Counted from the stretch's first letter, positions 1 through 6,194 are shown. The stretch: DNA of 7,574 bases from Desulfobacterales bacterium (GCA_020345785.1 CP070771.1:1134206-1141779); one strand, 5' to 3'. Made by a program: numbers and translations. The notes: a model not told the origin generated them from the sequence alone.

Positions 1-1
1 C

Positions 2-322
2 TGCGGCGCCGGCCTGCGGGAGATGGACCAGGATACGGCCCTTGCCCTGACGCGGCGTAAAATCCAACAGGTGGAAGCGATGGGCGCCAACGCAATTCTG
101 GTGCCCTGCCCCAGCTGTTATCTGCAATTTGAGGCCGGGCAGCGATTGCTGATGCGCTCAGATAACAAAGGGATCAATGGCACCCCCGTTTTTTACCAAA
201 CCGAGCTTCTCGCCATCGCCATGGGAGCTGAACCGGAATCCTTTGGAATACAATTTCATATGATTAAGCCTGACCTTAACCTGCTGCAGCGCAAAAAAGC
301 CAATTCCGAAAGGGTCGCGTGA
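2..322 (+). CDS. Heterodisulfide reductase subunit B-like protein, C-terminal part (CCG domain), 5' truncated
   Basis: This is the 3' end of a gene that enters from the left edge. The frame is open from base 2, so 106 codons are visible before TGA at 320-322. The first visible residues, CGAGLRE, look like the second half of a CCG cysteine motif. CPSC follows about 33 residues later (Cys codons at 107-109 and 116-118), giving the CCG-x(about 33)-CxxC spacing of the second CCG domain of HdrB and related proteins. The tail (PVFYQTELLAIAMG, then an FHMIKPDLNLLQRKK-like end) also fits HdrB. In the family these cysteines bind an unusual [4Fe-4S] cluster used for disulfide or thiol electron transfer, usually in a cytoplasmic complex with HdrA and HdrC. 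A methionine at 23 is internal and not the true start. It could instead be another CCG-domain oxidoreductase subunit; the partner genes lie outside the window. It ends 73 bp before the convergent M48 gene. Confidence 0.85.
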   Translation, partial: CGAGLREMDQDTALALTRRKIQQVEAMGANAILVPCPSCYLQFEAGQRLLMRSDNKGINGTPVFYQTELLAIAMGAEPESFGIQFHMIKPDLNLLQRKKANSERVA

Positions 323-395
323 TGCCGGCATTGGTATCGGCGGCAAATGGCGTCGTTTTGTCAAATAACTTTTTTTCTCATAAAACAGCCCCGTG
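323..395. other. Short convergent intergenic region
   Basis: This 73-bp gap separates two convergent genes. It holds a T-rich run on the plus strand (about 370-377), but no strong GC-rich stem sits directly before it. A weak TGCCG/CGGCA pairing at 323-345 is too far from the T run to call a terminator. Confidence 0.4.
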
Positions 396-2360
396 CTATT
401 CGCCAGCAACGCCCGCATCATTGCTGATGCGCCGGGCGACAACTGCGGTCATTTCATCCATCAAAACCTTTGGATTTTGGAACAGCTCCCAGACCGGTCC
501 GTCATGAGACGCTTTTGGGGTGGTGTTTACACGTGAAGCGAGACGGATCCGGTCCGCGGGACTCGGGTGTGTGTCATCTTCCGATGTGCGGCGCTCCAGA
601 CTCTCGCAGATCAGTTCTTCAAGTTCGGCACCTGTTTGCTCATTTTTGGGAGCCGTCAGTTTGTAAAGGTTGGCGATGGCGCGTTTGTTGTTTACGGCAT
701 CGGTGATTTCCGCATTGGCTGCGTAGTTGAAGATAATCGATCGGCGAACGACATGCGTGAGGCCATCCCGGAAGGCGTTAAGGCCGTATTTTTGCACCGC
801 GAGGCGATCGGCAAGCACCTCCTGCATGCGGGTTGCGCCGTGGGTTATGCGCCGAAAAAGCTTGTCGTAAAGTCGCAGAAACTGAAATCCGAGGTTCCAC
901 CATACCGCGTAACCGGCCTCGGCAAGCGCCACAGCAAAGCGGTACATGCCGCTTTCAACCCGCAGGGCGACATCGCCGCCCGCAGTGTCACGGTGCGAGA
1001 AGTGTCCGTACTCGTGGGCAAGAACGGCCCGCATCTCATCTTGACCGAAGCCGTCCAGCACCCCGGCCCCGATGATCAGGGCACGGCGCGCACGATCGGC
1101 CATTCGCTGGCGTAGACTGCCGCGTTCGTATACGGCAAGATCCGTCCCGGGGGTGAGCCAAATCTCATCTACCGGCCGCGTCTTCACTTCCTCCGCTACC
1201 TCGCGCACCATGGCCCACAATCCAGGCGCATCGTCTTCGGAGATAGCCCGGCCCGGGTCTCCATCGTCTCGGACGCGAACAAACAAGGATCTTAAGATCG
1301 CCCATACGGTGACAAGGGCGCCGATACCGATGATAGCCGCCAGCTTGATTGGAATATGACCAGCTGCATAAAAGGCATATAAGATCGAGCCGGTCAAGAC
1401 GAGAACCAGCAATGCTACGAACGGAAGCGACAAATAGTAGTACATTCCGGCGAAAGTAATAACGCGGCGGTAGAAATTGCGCAACGCCTTGGTTGCACCG
1501 GAAATTTGTCGATTGGGGTCGTCACGCTCAACCGAGGAGAGTGTCAGAACTGATAGCAATTTGCCTACCAGGAATAAAAGTAGGATACCTGCACCCCAGA
1601 TGGAGAAAGCGACACCGGCGTAACGCGCCCAGCGCCAAACCCGTGCCCGCGTCCCGATCCCGGAGGCAAGGAAATTGTCGACGACACTTTGAGCCAACCC
1701 CAACCGGCCGGCTTCAAGGATCTCACGTTCGGCGGTCGACCATTCTTCATCCATCGCCGCACGGATGGCTGCGAGGTAGTGAGTCGGCATGTGGTCCGGA
1801 TGGTTTCTGAGAAGCACTCCGACAGTTTCACGGAATAGCTTTGCATTGTCAAGCTTGAGGGCAATATGAGCCTTGAGTGACATCGGGTCGGGATCCGTGG
1901 GGTCGAGCTGCGCGGCCTCGTCGGCAAGCTCCAGGGCACGGTTCAGAGCTTCCGCCGACGCCTTGTTTTTATCAGCCGGGAATGCCAGGCTGTAGGCAAA
2001 GGAGATCAGATTCTCCGGACTTCGTCGGACAGCGATCGACCGCTCATGATGCTTAATGCCTTCATCGTGCTTACCGAGTTGGACTAAGGCAGCACCGGAT
2101 CGACGCAAAGCGTGATCGCATTCGGGAGCCGCATCGAGCACCCGGGCGAACAAGGCCGAGGCCTTTCCCCAATCCCGGTTGTCCAATGCCTTCGTTGCGG
2201 CCACGAAGTCGTTGACTGCTTCCGGCGCCATAGCTTCAAGCTCAGCCACGATCGCAGCTTCTTTTTCCGTGCCACGTCCGGCGTTCGTTGCAGCACCGGC
2301 AGAAACCGCCAGCAGCATTGCGCAAAAGATGGTGGTAATGATTGTGAATATACGTTGCAT
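396..2360 (-). CDS. TPR-containing M48 family zinc metalloprotease, membrane anchored
   Basis: The predicted protein has 654 residues (numbering from the ATG at 2360). Residues 1-24 form a signal-peptide-like segment (MQRIF, a hydrophobic core, then SAGA). Residues about 45-225 are alanine-rich TPR-like helices. Three hydrophobic segments follow at about 243-270, 301-331 and 336-361. The C-terminal half is an M48 (HtpX/Ste24/BepA-like) peptidase domain: the zinc motif HEYGH at 449-453 (bases 1002-1016) gives two His ligands and the catalytic Glu450. The third ligand is likely Glu514 in EVLADRLA, and THPSPADRI near 597-605 matches the family's conserved THP..R segment. Family knowledge points to envelope protein quality control; the actual substrate is unknown. 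TPRs before the protease reverse the order seen in BepA. An upstream in-frame TTG at 2375 is possible, but the ATG at 2360 has a strong ribosome binding site that would lie inside the longer version. The gene stands alone, about 400 bp from the next gene upstream. Confidence 0.9.
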   Translation of the reverse strand: MQRIFTIITTIFCAMLLAVSAGAATNAGRGTEKEAAIVAELEAMAPEAVNDFVAATKALDNRDWGKASALFARVLDAAPECDHALRRSGAALVQLGKHDEGIKHHERSIAVRRSPENLISFAYSLAFPADKNKASAEALNRALELADEAAQLDPTDPDPMSLKAHIALKLDNAKLFRETVGVLLRNHPDHMPTHYLAAIRAAMDEEWSTAEREILEAGRLGLAQSVVDNFLASGIGTRARVWRWARYAGVAFSIWGAGILLLFLVGKLLSVLTLSSVERDDPNRQISGATKALRNFYRRVITFAGMYYYLSLPFVALLVLVLTGSILYAFYAAGHIPIKLAAIIGIGALVTVWAILRSLFVRVRDDGDPGRAISEDDAPGLWAMVREVAEEVKTRPVDEIWLTPGTDLAVYERGSLRQRMADRARRALIIGAGVLDGFGQDEMRAVLAHEYGHFSHRDTAGGDVALRVESGMYRFAVALAEAGYAVWWNLGFQFLRLYDKLFRRITHGATRMQEVLADRLAVQKYGLNAFRDGLTHVVRRSIIFNYAANAEITDAVNNKRAIANLYKLTAPKNEQTGAELEELICESLERRTSEDDTHPSPADRIRLASRVNTTPKASHDGPVWELFQNPKVLMDEMTAVVARRISNDAGVAGE

Positions 2361-2366
2361 CTTGAT

Positions 2367-2373
2367 CTCCTTC
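2367..2373 (-). promoter_or_regulatory. Shine-Dalgarno site of the M48 protease gene
   Basis: On the minus strand GAAGGAG lies 6 nt before the ATG at 2360. It overlaps the codons that would follow an alternative TTG start at 2375, so it decides in favour of the ATG. Confidence 0.8.
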
Positions 2374-2481
2374 AAGTGATGGCCGGTTATATAGCAAAGA
2401 ATCCTGGCCCAGAGGGTAATGCTTCGACTTCACCCAAAGGGGGTCGTCTCTGCCGTTAAATAACCCATGGAATAATGGAAT

Positions 2482-2529
2482 GGTGGAAAAATGAAATATT
2501 GGGTGATATCAATATCAGAATTTTTCACC
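2482..2529. repeat. Imperfect AT-rich inverted repeat
   Basis: GGTGGAAAAATGAAATATT (2482-2500) pairs imperfectly with AATATCAGAATTTTTCACC (2511-2529) around a GGGTGATATC centre. It could be an operator, a hairpin or chance in AT-rich DNA. It lies about 230 bp past the DUF429 stop and about 120 bp upstream of the M48 start, so it may be a regulatory site of the M48 gene. Confidence 0.35.
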
Positions 2530-2759
2530 TAAATTCATGCATTGGGACAAAGATCGGCATATTTTCCATTAACTTTACCTTAAATTTGAACCGGTCCATA
2601 TGAGGTGGCAAGATGCAAGTATGAAGACAAGATTGAGGGGAACCATACGATTTAGATATGGGACTTATCCTGTGGGAAGGGCTGTGCTGTGGGCCGCAAA
2701 TAGTGAATAATTAAGATGTGACCCCTTTCCTCTTCGCTGGCGGATCCGGGTTAGGGGTA

Positions 2760-3563
2760 TCAGGCGTAAACCCATCCCTCCCCCATGTTTTTCACTTCCG
2801 GCTTCCATCCGGCTTCGATTTTTTTTCGAGCATTAAACGCCGCTGCCGCCGCAACCAGGCTGTCCAGCGCATCCCCATACCTGTCTTGAATAACAGTCTC
2901 TTTTATATCATTGCTTTCGAGCCGCAATGATGCGGCAGAGCATATCTTACTGAGGATTGTTTGCCGGGCTGCATGGCGGCGCTTACCCTTGCCTTTGTAA
3001 GGAACATATAGATTAAGCTTTTTCAGGGTGGAAGCAGGGCAGATTTCAACCAGCCAGGATACATTGGACCTCGGCTTCTGCATCGGCAATCCAACCGCCT
3101 GGTTGGTCCTGACAAGCGGCCCCAGGATTTGAGTTATCCCGTAATAGGTTTGTTTATATATCCGAAGGTTGTAAGGGGAAAAGGGAGTTTGGCTCAGCAA
3201 ATCCGTTTCTCTCTTGAGTTCCCTGCCGGCGGCTTTCCTGAACTGGAGACGAAACGTTTCAGGGCTGTCGAATCTATGCGAGAAATCCTCCAAAACCTTT
3301 TCCCAAGAGGGCTGTTCGAGGATCTTTGCCGGTAGTCCGAACGGAAAATCAAGTCCGAAGACGGCATCGCTTTGCTTCCCTATGTATTTTTTCAAAGCCC
3401 CGTAGCAAGCTTGTCTGGCCTTTGCCAAACCAAACAGATCTTTGGCCGCAATGCAGCGCTGAATCACCAGCGTCCCGCCTTTTATCAATCCCTCGGCAAG
3501 CCAGATCTTGCTGCAGGCATCCCGTGCGCCGCTGAAGTCTATGCCGATGATTCGTTTACGCAT
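2760..3563 (-). CDS. DUF429 family protein (predicted RNase H-like fold)
   Basis: The 267-residue protein matches the usual length and landmarks of DUF429. It has an N-terminal GIDFSGA strand with Asp9, then FGLDFPFGLP with Asp72, VEICPAST with Glu173, RYGDALDSLVAAAAA with Asp231 and Asp234, and a closing EGWVYA. DUF429 proteins are predicted to adopt an RNase H-like fold, and the spaced Asp/Glu residues fit a metal-binding site. The real substrate is not established, so a nuclease role is inference only. There is no signal peptide or membrane segment, so it is probably cytoplasmic. The ATG at 3563 is the first start codon after an in-frame stop. Its ribosome binding site is weak (GGTAAAG about 8 nt upstream). 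It is isolated, with long spacers on both sides, and the MITE-like unit at 3656 begins only about 90 bp upstream. Confidence 0.85.
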   Translation of the reverse strand: MRKRIIGIDFSGARDACSKIWLAEGLIKGGTLVIQRCIAAKDLFGLAKARQACYGALKKYIGKQSDAVFGLDFPFGLPAKILEQPSWEKVLEDFSHRFDSPETFRLQFRKAAGRELKRETDLLSQTPFSPYNLRIYKQTYYGITQILGPLVRTNQAVGLPMQKPRSNVSWLVEICPASTLKKLNLYVPYKGKGKRRHAARQTILSKICSAASLRLESNDIKETVIQDRYGDALDSLVAAAAAFNARKKIEAGWKPEVKNMGEGWVYA

Positions 3564-3694
3564 TTGCGCAGCTTTACCGGCGTCGTATCATGTCGCAACC
3601 CTTCACCTAAGTGCTCCTATCCTTAAGTATGATTACGTATGCGCGATAATATTTTTTCACCGCAGAGTCGCAAAGAACGCAGAGAGAAATTCTC

Positions 3695-3781
3695 TTTTCA
3701 TTTGCCTCTGAGAGGCCCCGCCGAGACGGGATGACCGATCTGTTTTTTTTAAGTTAAATGGCGGCCTCAGGCAAATGAAAA
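3695..3781. repeat. Nested hairpin inside the foldback element
   Basis: TTTTCATTTGCCT at 3695-3707 is an exact inverted match to AGGCAAATGAAAA at 3769-3781. The pairing can extend through GAGAGGCCCCGCC against GGCGGCCTC with small bulges. The loop contains GAGACGGGATGACC and a run of eight Ts. The left arm is also part of the terminal repeat, so alternative foldings with the far end are possible. Confidence 0.55.
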
Positions 3782-3902
3782 ACAATCACTATGGCAAAAT
3801 ATTTAGGTAATTCACAAATTTTATGGCAACCATACAATTCACATTTATACGAAACCAGGTAATTCGAAGATCAGATTCGCTTTTTGCCCGCAGGGCTTGA
3901 GC

Positions 3903-3940
3903 CTTTTTATTTGTCGTCCTCTCAACGGCAAATAAAAAAG
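3903..3940. repeat. AT-rich hairpin at the right end of the foldback element
   Basis: CTTTTTATTTGTCG (from 3903) pairs with CGGCAAATAAAAAAG (to 3940), with one mismatch or G-U pair and one bulge around a short CTCTC-type loop. It resembles a bidirectional terminator in shape, but the stem is mostly A-T, so I call it only a hairpin. It lies about 170 bp past the stop of the STAS-like gene. Confidence 0.5.
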
Positions 3941-4108
3941 TATTCGCTCTCTGCGCCCTCCGCGCCTCTGCGGTGAATTTTAAAATTATTCCTATGTAGG
4001 GACGTCAAGTTGTCGTCAGGATATCAATTGAATATACGTTACTGTATCTATAAAACTATGTATATGGGACAGCGCCACCTAGATCCAACCCGACGCCGTT
4101 ATCCCGCT

Positions 4109-4477
4109 TTATTGTTCTTTGACCCAATCTTCAGCATCCTTTAAATTGGAAAAAACCTTGAATTTTTGCGGCAAATCTGCGGCGAGTTTGGTAAAGGCTT
4201 CCGCCAAGCTTGTCTGCAGGCTGGATTCGACGACAATGGCGGTTTTGTTAATTTTTGCATCTGCGGGATAGTTTTCTTTAATGATGTCTTTCAGCTTATA
4301 CAAATCATCGAAGGATAAATTTTCCTGGCCTTCGCGGAAAACCCAAATCCTATTTTGCCGTGGAATCCCTTTCACATAAAATAACCTCGCAACGCCTCGC
4401 CGTATTTCTCTAAAATCAGTCCCTTCTTTGGGTTCTATTAAAATATAGTCTTTCTTTATGGTTATTGCTGGCGACAT
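4109..4477 (-). CDS. Small SpoIIAA/STAS-like protein
   Basis: The 122-residue protein lacks a signal peptide or membrane helix and should be cytoplasmic. Its shape (ITIKKDYILIEP, then RIWVFREGQENLSFDDLYKLKDI, TAIVVESSLQ, LAEAFTKLAADLP, KVFSNLKDAEDWVKEQ) matches the small SpoIIAA-like/STAS-fold proteins common in Desulfobacterota. The closing block of strand plus AEDWVKE helix is typical of that group. STAS domains mediate protein-protein switching or ligand binding, but I know of no specific partner for this one, and no kinase or antisigma gene is next to it. The ATG at 4477 has no strong Shine-Dalgarno sequence; a slightly upstream ATG runs into an immediate stop. The gene is visibly AT-richer than the M48 and MltF-like genes and is flanked on both sides by foldback repeats. 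Confidence 0.75.
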   Translation of the reverse strand: MSPAITIKKDYILIEPKEGTDFREIRRGVARLFYVKGIPRQNRIWVFREGQENLSFDDLYKLKDIIKENYPADAKINKTAIVVESSLQTSLAEAFTKLAADLPQKFKVFSNLKDAEDWVKEQ

Positions 4478-4550
4478 CTTGACTATGGCATTGCTTGGAT
4501 TTAGGTGGTCATGCTTACCCGCAGAGTGATCTTTCTTGACCTTGATCGAC

Positions 4551-4763
4551 TATAAGCCATCTCAAAAAAAGGATTTTGGTTCAACCCTCCAGAGGCGGAC
4601 AAGAATCGCGGCGGAGCCGAGTTTCCCCGCATAGCGGGATGACCCGTCTAGACTTGTTTTCTTTGTGGGCCTTAAACCGCAGGAATACATTAGTATTTCG
4701 AGGATTTAAAACGAGGCACCAACAAAGAGTTTGGGCCAAAAGACTTTTTTGAGATAGCTTCTA
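4551..4763. repeat. Second foldback element (213 bp) with terminal inverted repeats
   Basis: The left end, TATAAGCCATCTC then a run of A and ATTTTGG, matches the reverse complement of the right end, TAGAAGCTATCTC then a run of A and CTTTTGG. The match covers about 33 nt with one gap and a few mismatches. The interior has no ORF but folds again: 4661-4727 forms a long imperfect hairpin, and CCCGC-ATA-GCGGG at 4626-4638 a short perfect one. The ends are unrelated to those of the 3656-3977 unit. It is probably a dispersed non-autonomous element. Both outer ends carry TA, but a target duplication cannot be shown from one copy. Confidence 0.6.
4661..4727. repeat. Long imperfect hairpin inside the second foldback element
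   Basis: CTTTGTGGGCC..TTAAACC..GAATAC (4661-4687) pairs with GTATTTCGAGGATTTAAA..GGCACCAACAAAG (4693-4727) with several bulges. Short matching blocks recur in order on both arms, as expected for a decayed palindrome. Confidence 0.5.
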
Positions 4764-4786
4764 ATATCATTAGGTATCATCTGTTG

Positions 4787-4966
4787 TCAATACAATGATC
4801 CAAAAGCGGTGCCGAATGCTCCTTGACTTATATAATTCATCGCCAAGTAGTAATCGGAAAGATCTGGTTGTCAATCCAGCTCTGTAGATTTTCTTAAAAA
4901 GTATTCAGCCTTTTTAAAATCAGCGACCACCAGCAGATCTGGGGGTATGAGGTAAAACCTTTTCAA
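4787..4966 (-). pseudogene. Decayed TPR protein fragment with an in-frame TGA
   Basis: One minus-strand frame reads 31 codons from a TTG at 4966, a TGA at 4873-4871, then 27 more codons before a second TGA at 4789-4787. The residues look like real protein: DFKKAEYFLRKSTELD resembles the second helix of a tetratricopeptide repeat up to its LDP loop. After the TGA, SDYYLAMNYISQGAFG resembles the first helix and turn of the next repeat. The TGA sits where TPRs usually have Pro or another loop residue, so the two pieces join naturally. No clear start codon with a ribosome binding site exists: an in-frame TGA lies just upstream at 4972-4970. I read it as a remnant of a TPR gene. Selenocysteine at a TPR loop is unlikely, and a chance ORF cannot be excluded. 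Confidence 0.45.
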
Positions 4967-4970
4967 TTCT

Positions 4971-4990
4971 CATCCCGATAGATCGGGATG
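4971..4990. repeat. Perfect 9-bp palindrome with AG spacer
   Basis: CATCCCGAT and ATCGGGATG are perfect inverted copies separated by two bases. It begins about 40 bp past the DUF364 stop on that gene's strand. No T run follows on the minus strand, so a standard intrinsic terminator is not supported. It could be a transcript-end hairpin, a small dispersed repeat or an operator. Confidence 0.6.
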
Positions 4991-5030
4991 GCTTATGAAT
5001 GGAGTCATCTTTAAAAAACCACATCAGCGT

Positions 5031-5849
5031 CTAAATTATGCCGCTGTAAGTCTTTTTTTGAAAACAGGTTTTTTGGGTGGCATCCCCCCAGCGTTTTTGC
5101 CCGGCTATCAGTTGTAAAAAAAGCTCTCCGTCCTTTACCACTCTTCCTCCCACAACATCAACACCGCGGTTAAAAAGCGGGTCCGGGAAATAGCCCGCTG
5201 TTGGACCGATGATGGAAACCAAGGCATCCGGTGCACAGTGGCCAAGAATTTCTTCCAGTGAATTATTCAAAATGGTGGTGCTGGTGCATAAAATCTTATT
5301 GCACCTCTTCAATTTGGTTGCGTCCAAAGTAACCGGCAGCTCGGGATATTTTTTGATCAACTGCTCTTTTTTTTCAACGACGACCAGCTCCGCGCCTGCT
5401 TTCTTAATGTGTTTGATCAGCGGGAAGAATAAACCAACCATGCCGAGTCGGTCTTCGGCGCGGAGCGACAACAGTCCCAGTGAATCGGTGGCAGAGTCAA
5501 CCGGAAAATCGGCAACCCTCATAACATGCTGGCAAATCGCGTTGATTGCCGCCAGGCTGATCATCTCCTTGACCGGATCGTCACTGCCGAATTCAAGCGC
5601 AAATCTCCGCGGGTCTTCTCCGATAAAATCAGGCGGCTGCAAAGCGGTGTAATCTTCTTCTTTTTCATCAGGCAGAAGAACATAGCTGATTCCCGTCGCT
5701 CCTCCTGCCAGACTGAGGGCCATAAATTCGGCCTCTGGTGGTTGGCCGCCTTGGTAGAAAGGTGGAAAGAAAATGTTTGCAATCGGCGGAATACTGTATT
5801 TTGCCGTTAATTTCGTTATCATCATTCTGAATTCATCTTTTAGAAGCAT
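5031..5849 (-). CDS. DUF4213/DUF364 family protein (putative heavy-metal chelation domain)
   Basis: The 272-residue protein has no signal peptide. Residues about 10-95 fit the N-terminal DUF4213 region. Residues about 120-255 carry the DUF364 landmarks: SLGLLSLR then LGMVGLFFPL (135-144), STTILNNSLEEIL (190-202) and IGPTAGYFPDPLFNRG ending in GG (214-235). The family's name suggests metal binding, and its members often occur in anaerobes, sometimes near metal or cofactor genes. The reaction is unknown, and nothing in this neighbourhood names a metal. The ATG at 5849 follows a GAGAG Shine-Dalgarno-like sequence 6 nt upstream; two later in-frame ATGs (Met9, Met10) lack one. The C-terminal tail after about residue 255 is polar and not recognisable. 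The gene stands alone between long spacers. Confidence 0.85.
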   Translation of the reverse strand: MLLKDEFRMMITKLTAKYSIPPIANIFFPPFYQGGQPPEAEFMALSLAGGATGISYVLLPDEKEEDYTALQPPDFIGEDPRRFALEFGSDDPVKEMISLAAINAICQHVMRVADFPVDSATDSLGLLSLRAEDRLGMVGLFFPLIKHIKKAGAELVVVEKKEQLIKKYPELPVTLDATKLKRCNKILCTSTTILNNSLEEILGHCAPDALVSIIGPTAGYFPDPLFNRGVDVVGGRVVKDGELFLQLIAGQKRWGDATQKTCFQKKTYSGII

Positions 5850-5955
5850 TCTTTTCTCTCAACTTTTTTTGGGAGGCAAGATAATCCCCTAAGTTGCATA
5901 AAATATTTTCTTGAATTTACGCCTTTGTGATGAAAAGCATTGGCAATAACACGAG

Positions 5956-6050
5956 ATCCTGGATACTGGTTTCTGGATACTGGATGTTTCTAAATCTCAC
6001 TCTCGACGAATTCCCTGAATATCCAGCGTCAAGTATCCAGCATCCAGCAT
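5956..6050. repeat. Inverted repeat of CTGGATACTGG-type units
   Basis: The left arm 5956-5990 and the reverse complement of the right arm 6016-6050 align over 35 nt with 25 identities by my count. Each arm contains two or three copies of a TGGAT-type unit (CTGGATACTGG on the left; CTGGATGCTGG on the reverse of the right). This style of dispersed foldback repeat is widespread in environmental genomes. It may form a hairpin in the leader of the DUF364 gene, or upstream of it at the DNA level. Confidence 0.5.
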
Positions 6051-6177
6051 CGCCTCAATAAAATCGACTATCTGCTTCTACCCAACATCAAGAGTTAAAC
6101 GGATTTATGCGGCGTTAGGGTAATCTTTGAGGTTTTCACCTAATTTACATCAGCGAGCAGTGACAGAGCGTCGTTCC

Positions 6178-6194
6178 GGCCCTTTCCAGGGGCC
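6178..6194 (-). other. Short GC-rich stem downstream of the MltF-like gene
   Basis: On the minus strand GGCCC and GGGCC can pair around a 7-nt loop about 20 nt after the stop codon at 6213. No T run follows, so it may only help end or stabilise the transcript. Evidence for a terminator is weak. Confidence 0.3.

Larger units (their letters stand above)
2361..2759. other. Intergenic region between the M48 and DUF429 genes
   Basis: About 400 bp with no convincing gene. The M48 ribosome binding site is at its left end, and the part from about 2460 to 2590 is AT-rich with an imperfect dyad (2482-2529). A TATATAA-like stretch about 30 nt upstream of the M48 ATG on the minus strand could be a -10 element, but no good -35 box accompanies it. 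A 36-codon plus-strand frame at 2600-2710 shows nothing recognisable. Confidence 0.5.
3656..3977. repeat. MITE-like foldback element with 60-nt terminal inverted repeats
   Basis: The ends are inverted copies: 3656-3715 and the reverse complement of 3918-3977 align over 60 nt without gaps, with 46 identities by my count. Both begin TTCACCGCAGAG, share the GCAGAG-type tandem core, and end ATTTGCC followed by GAGAGG. The interior (about 200 bp) has no ORF but contains two further hairpins (3695-3781, 3903-3940). CCGCAGAG-rich repeats of this look are common between genes in several environmental phyla; I know of no assigned function. It may be a non-autonomous mobile element or a structured dispersed repeat. 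No clear target-site duplication was found at the ends. Confidence 0.6.
3564..4108. other. Repeat-filled intergenic region between the DUF429 and STAS-like genes
   Basis: About 545 bp without a gene. The core (3656-3977) is the foldback unit described separately. 3564-3655 is the DUF429 leader, in which I could not pick a clear promoter. 3978-4108 is AT-rich DNA downstream of the STAS-like gene with no strong terminator and no plausible ORF. Confidence 0.55.
4478..5030. other. Repeat-filled intergenic region between the STAS-like and DUF364 genes
   Basis: About 550 bp with no intact gene. In order it holds the leader of the STAS-like gene (4478-4550), a second foldback element (4551-4763), a decayed TPR-like fragment on the minus strand (4787-4966) and a perfect small palindrome (4971-4990). 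No clear promoter was found. Confidence 0.6.

Noticed and set aside
567..1115. 182-codon plus-strand open frame antisense to the M48 gene
   Set aside because: It lies wholly inside the M48 protease gene on the other strand, whose product has clear domain motifs. The antisense translation shows no recognisable family and is a by-product of GC-rich codon use.
2361..2375. Alternative TTG start of the M48 protein (five extra residues)
   Set aside because: The strong GAAGGAG ribosome binding site lies inside this extension and is correctly spaced for the ATG at 2360.
2380..2410. Possible sigma-54 promoter before the M48 gene on the minus strand
   Set aside because: GG and GC elements are present, but their spacing is 12 or 13 nt rather than the required 10, and the -24 box is poor.
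2600..2710. 36-codon plus-strand ORF in the spacer
   Set aside because: It is short, has no good ribosome binding site, and its product matches no family I recognise.
3886..3908. Intrinsic terminator (GCCCGCAGGGC, then GCCTTTTTAT) on the plus strand
   Set aside because: The stems are only 3-4 bp, and no plus-strand gene precedes it within this region.
4871..4873. Selenocysteine codon in the TPR-like frame
   Set aside because: The TGA is in a TPR loop where no redox residue is expected. No clear SECIS-like stem was seen just downstream, and the frame has a further TGA and no proper start. Gene decay is simpler.
5956..6050. CRISPR array from repeated TGGAT units
   Set aside because: The units are about 11 nt, in opposite orientations and without regular spacers.
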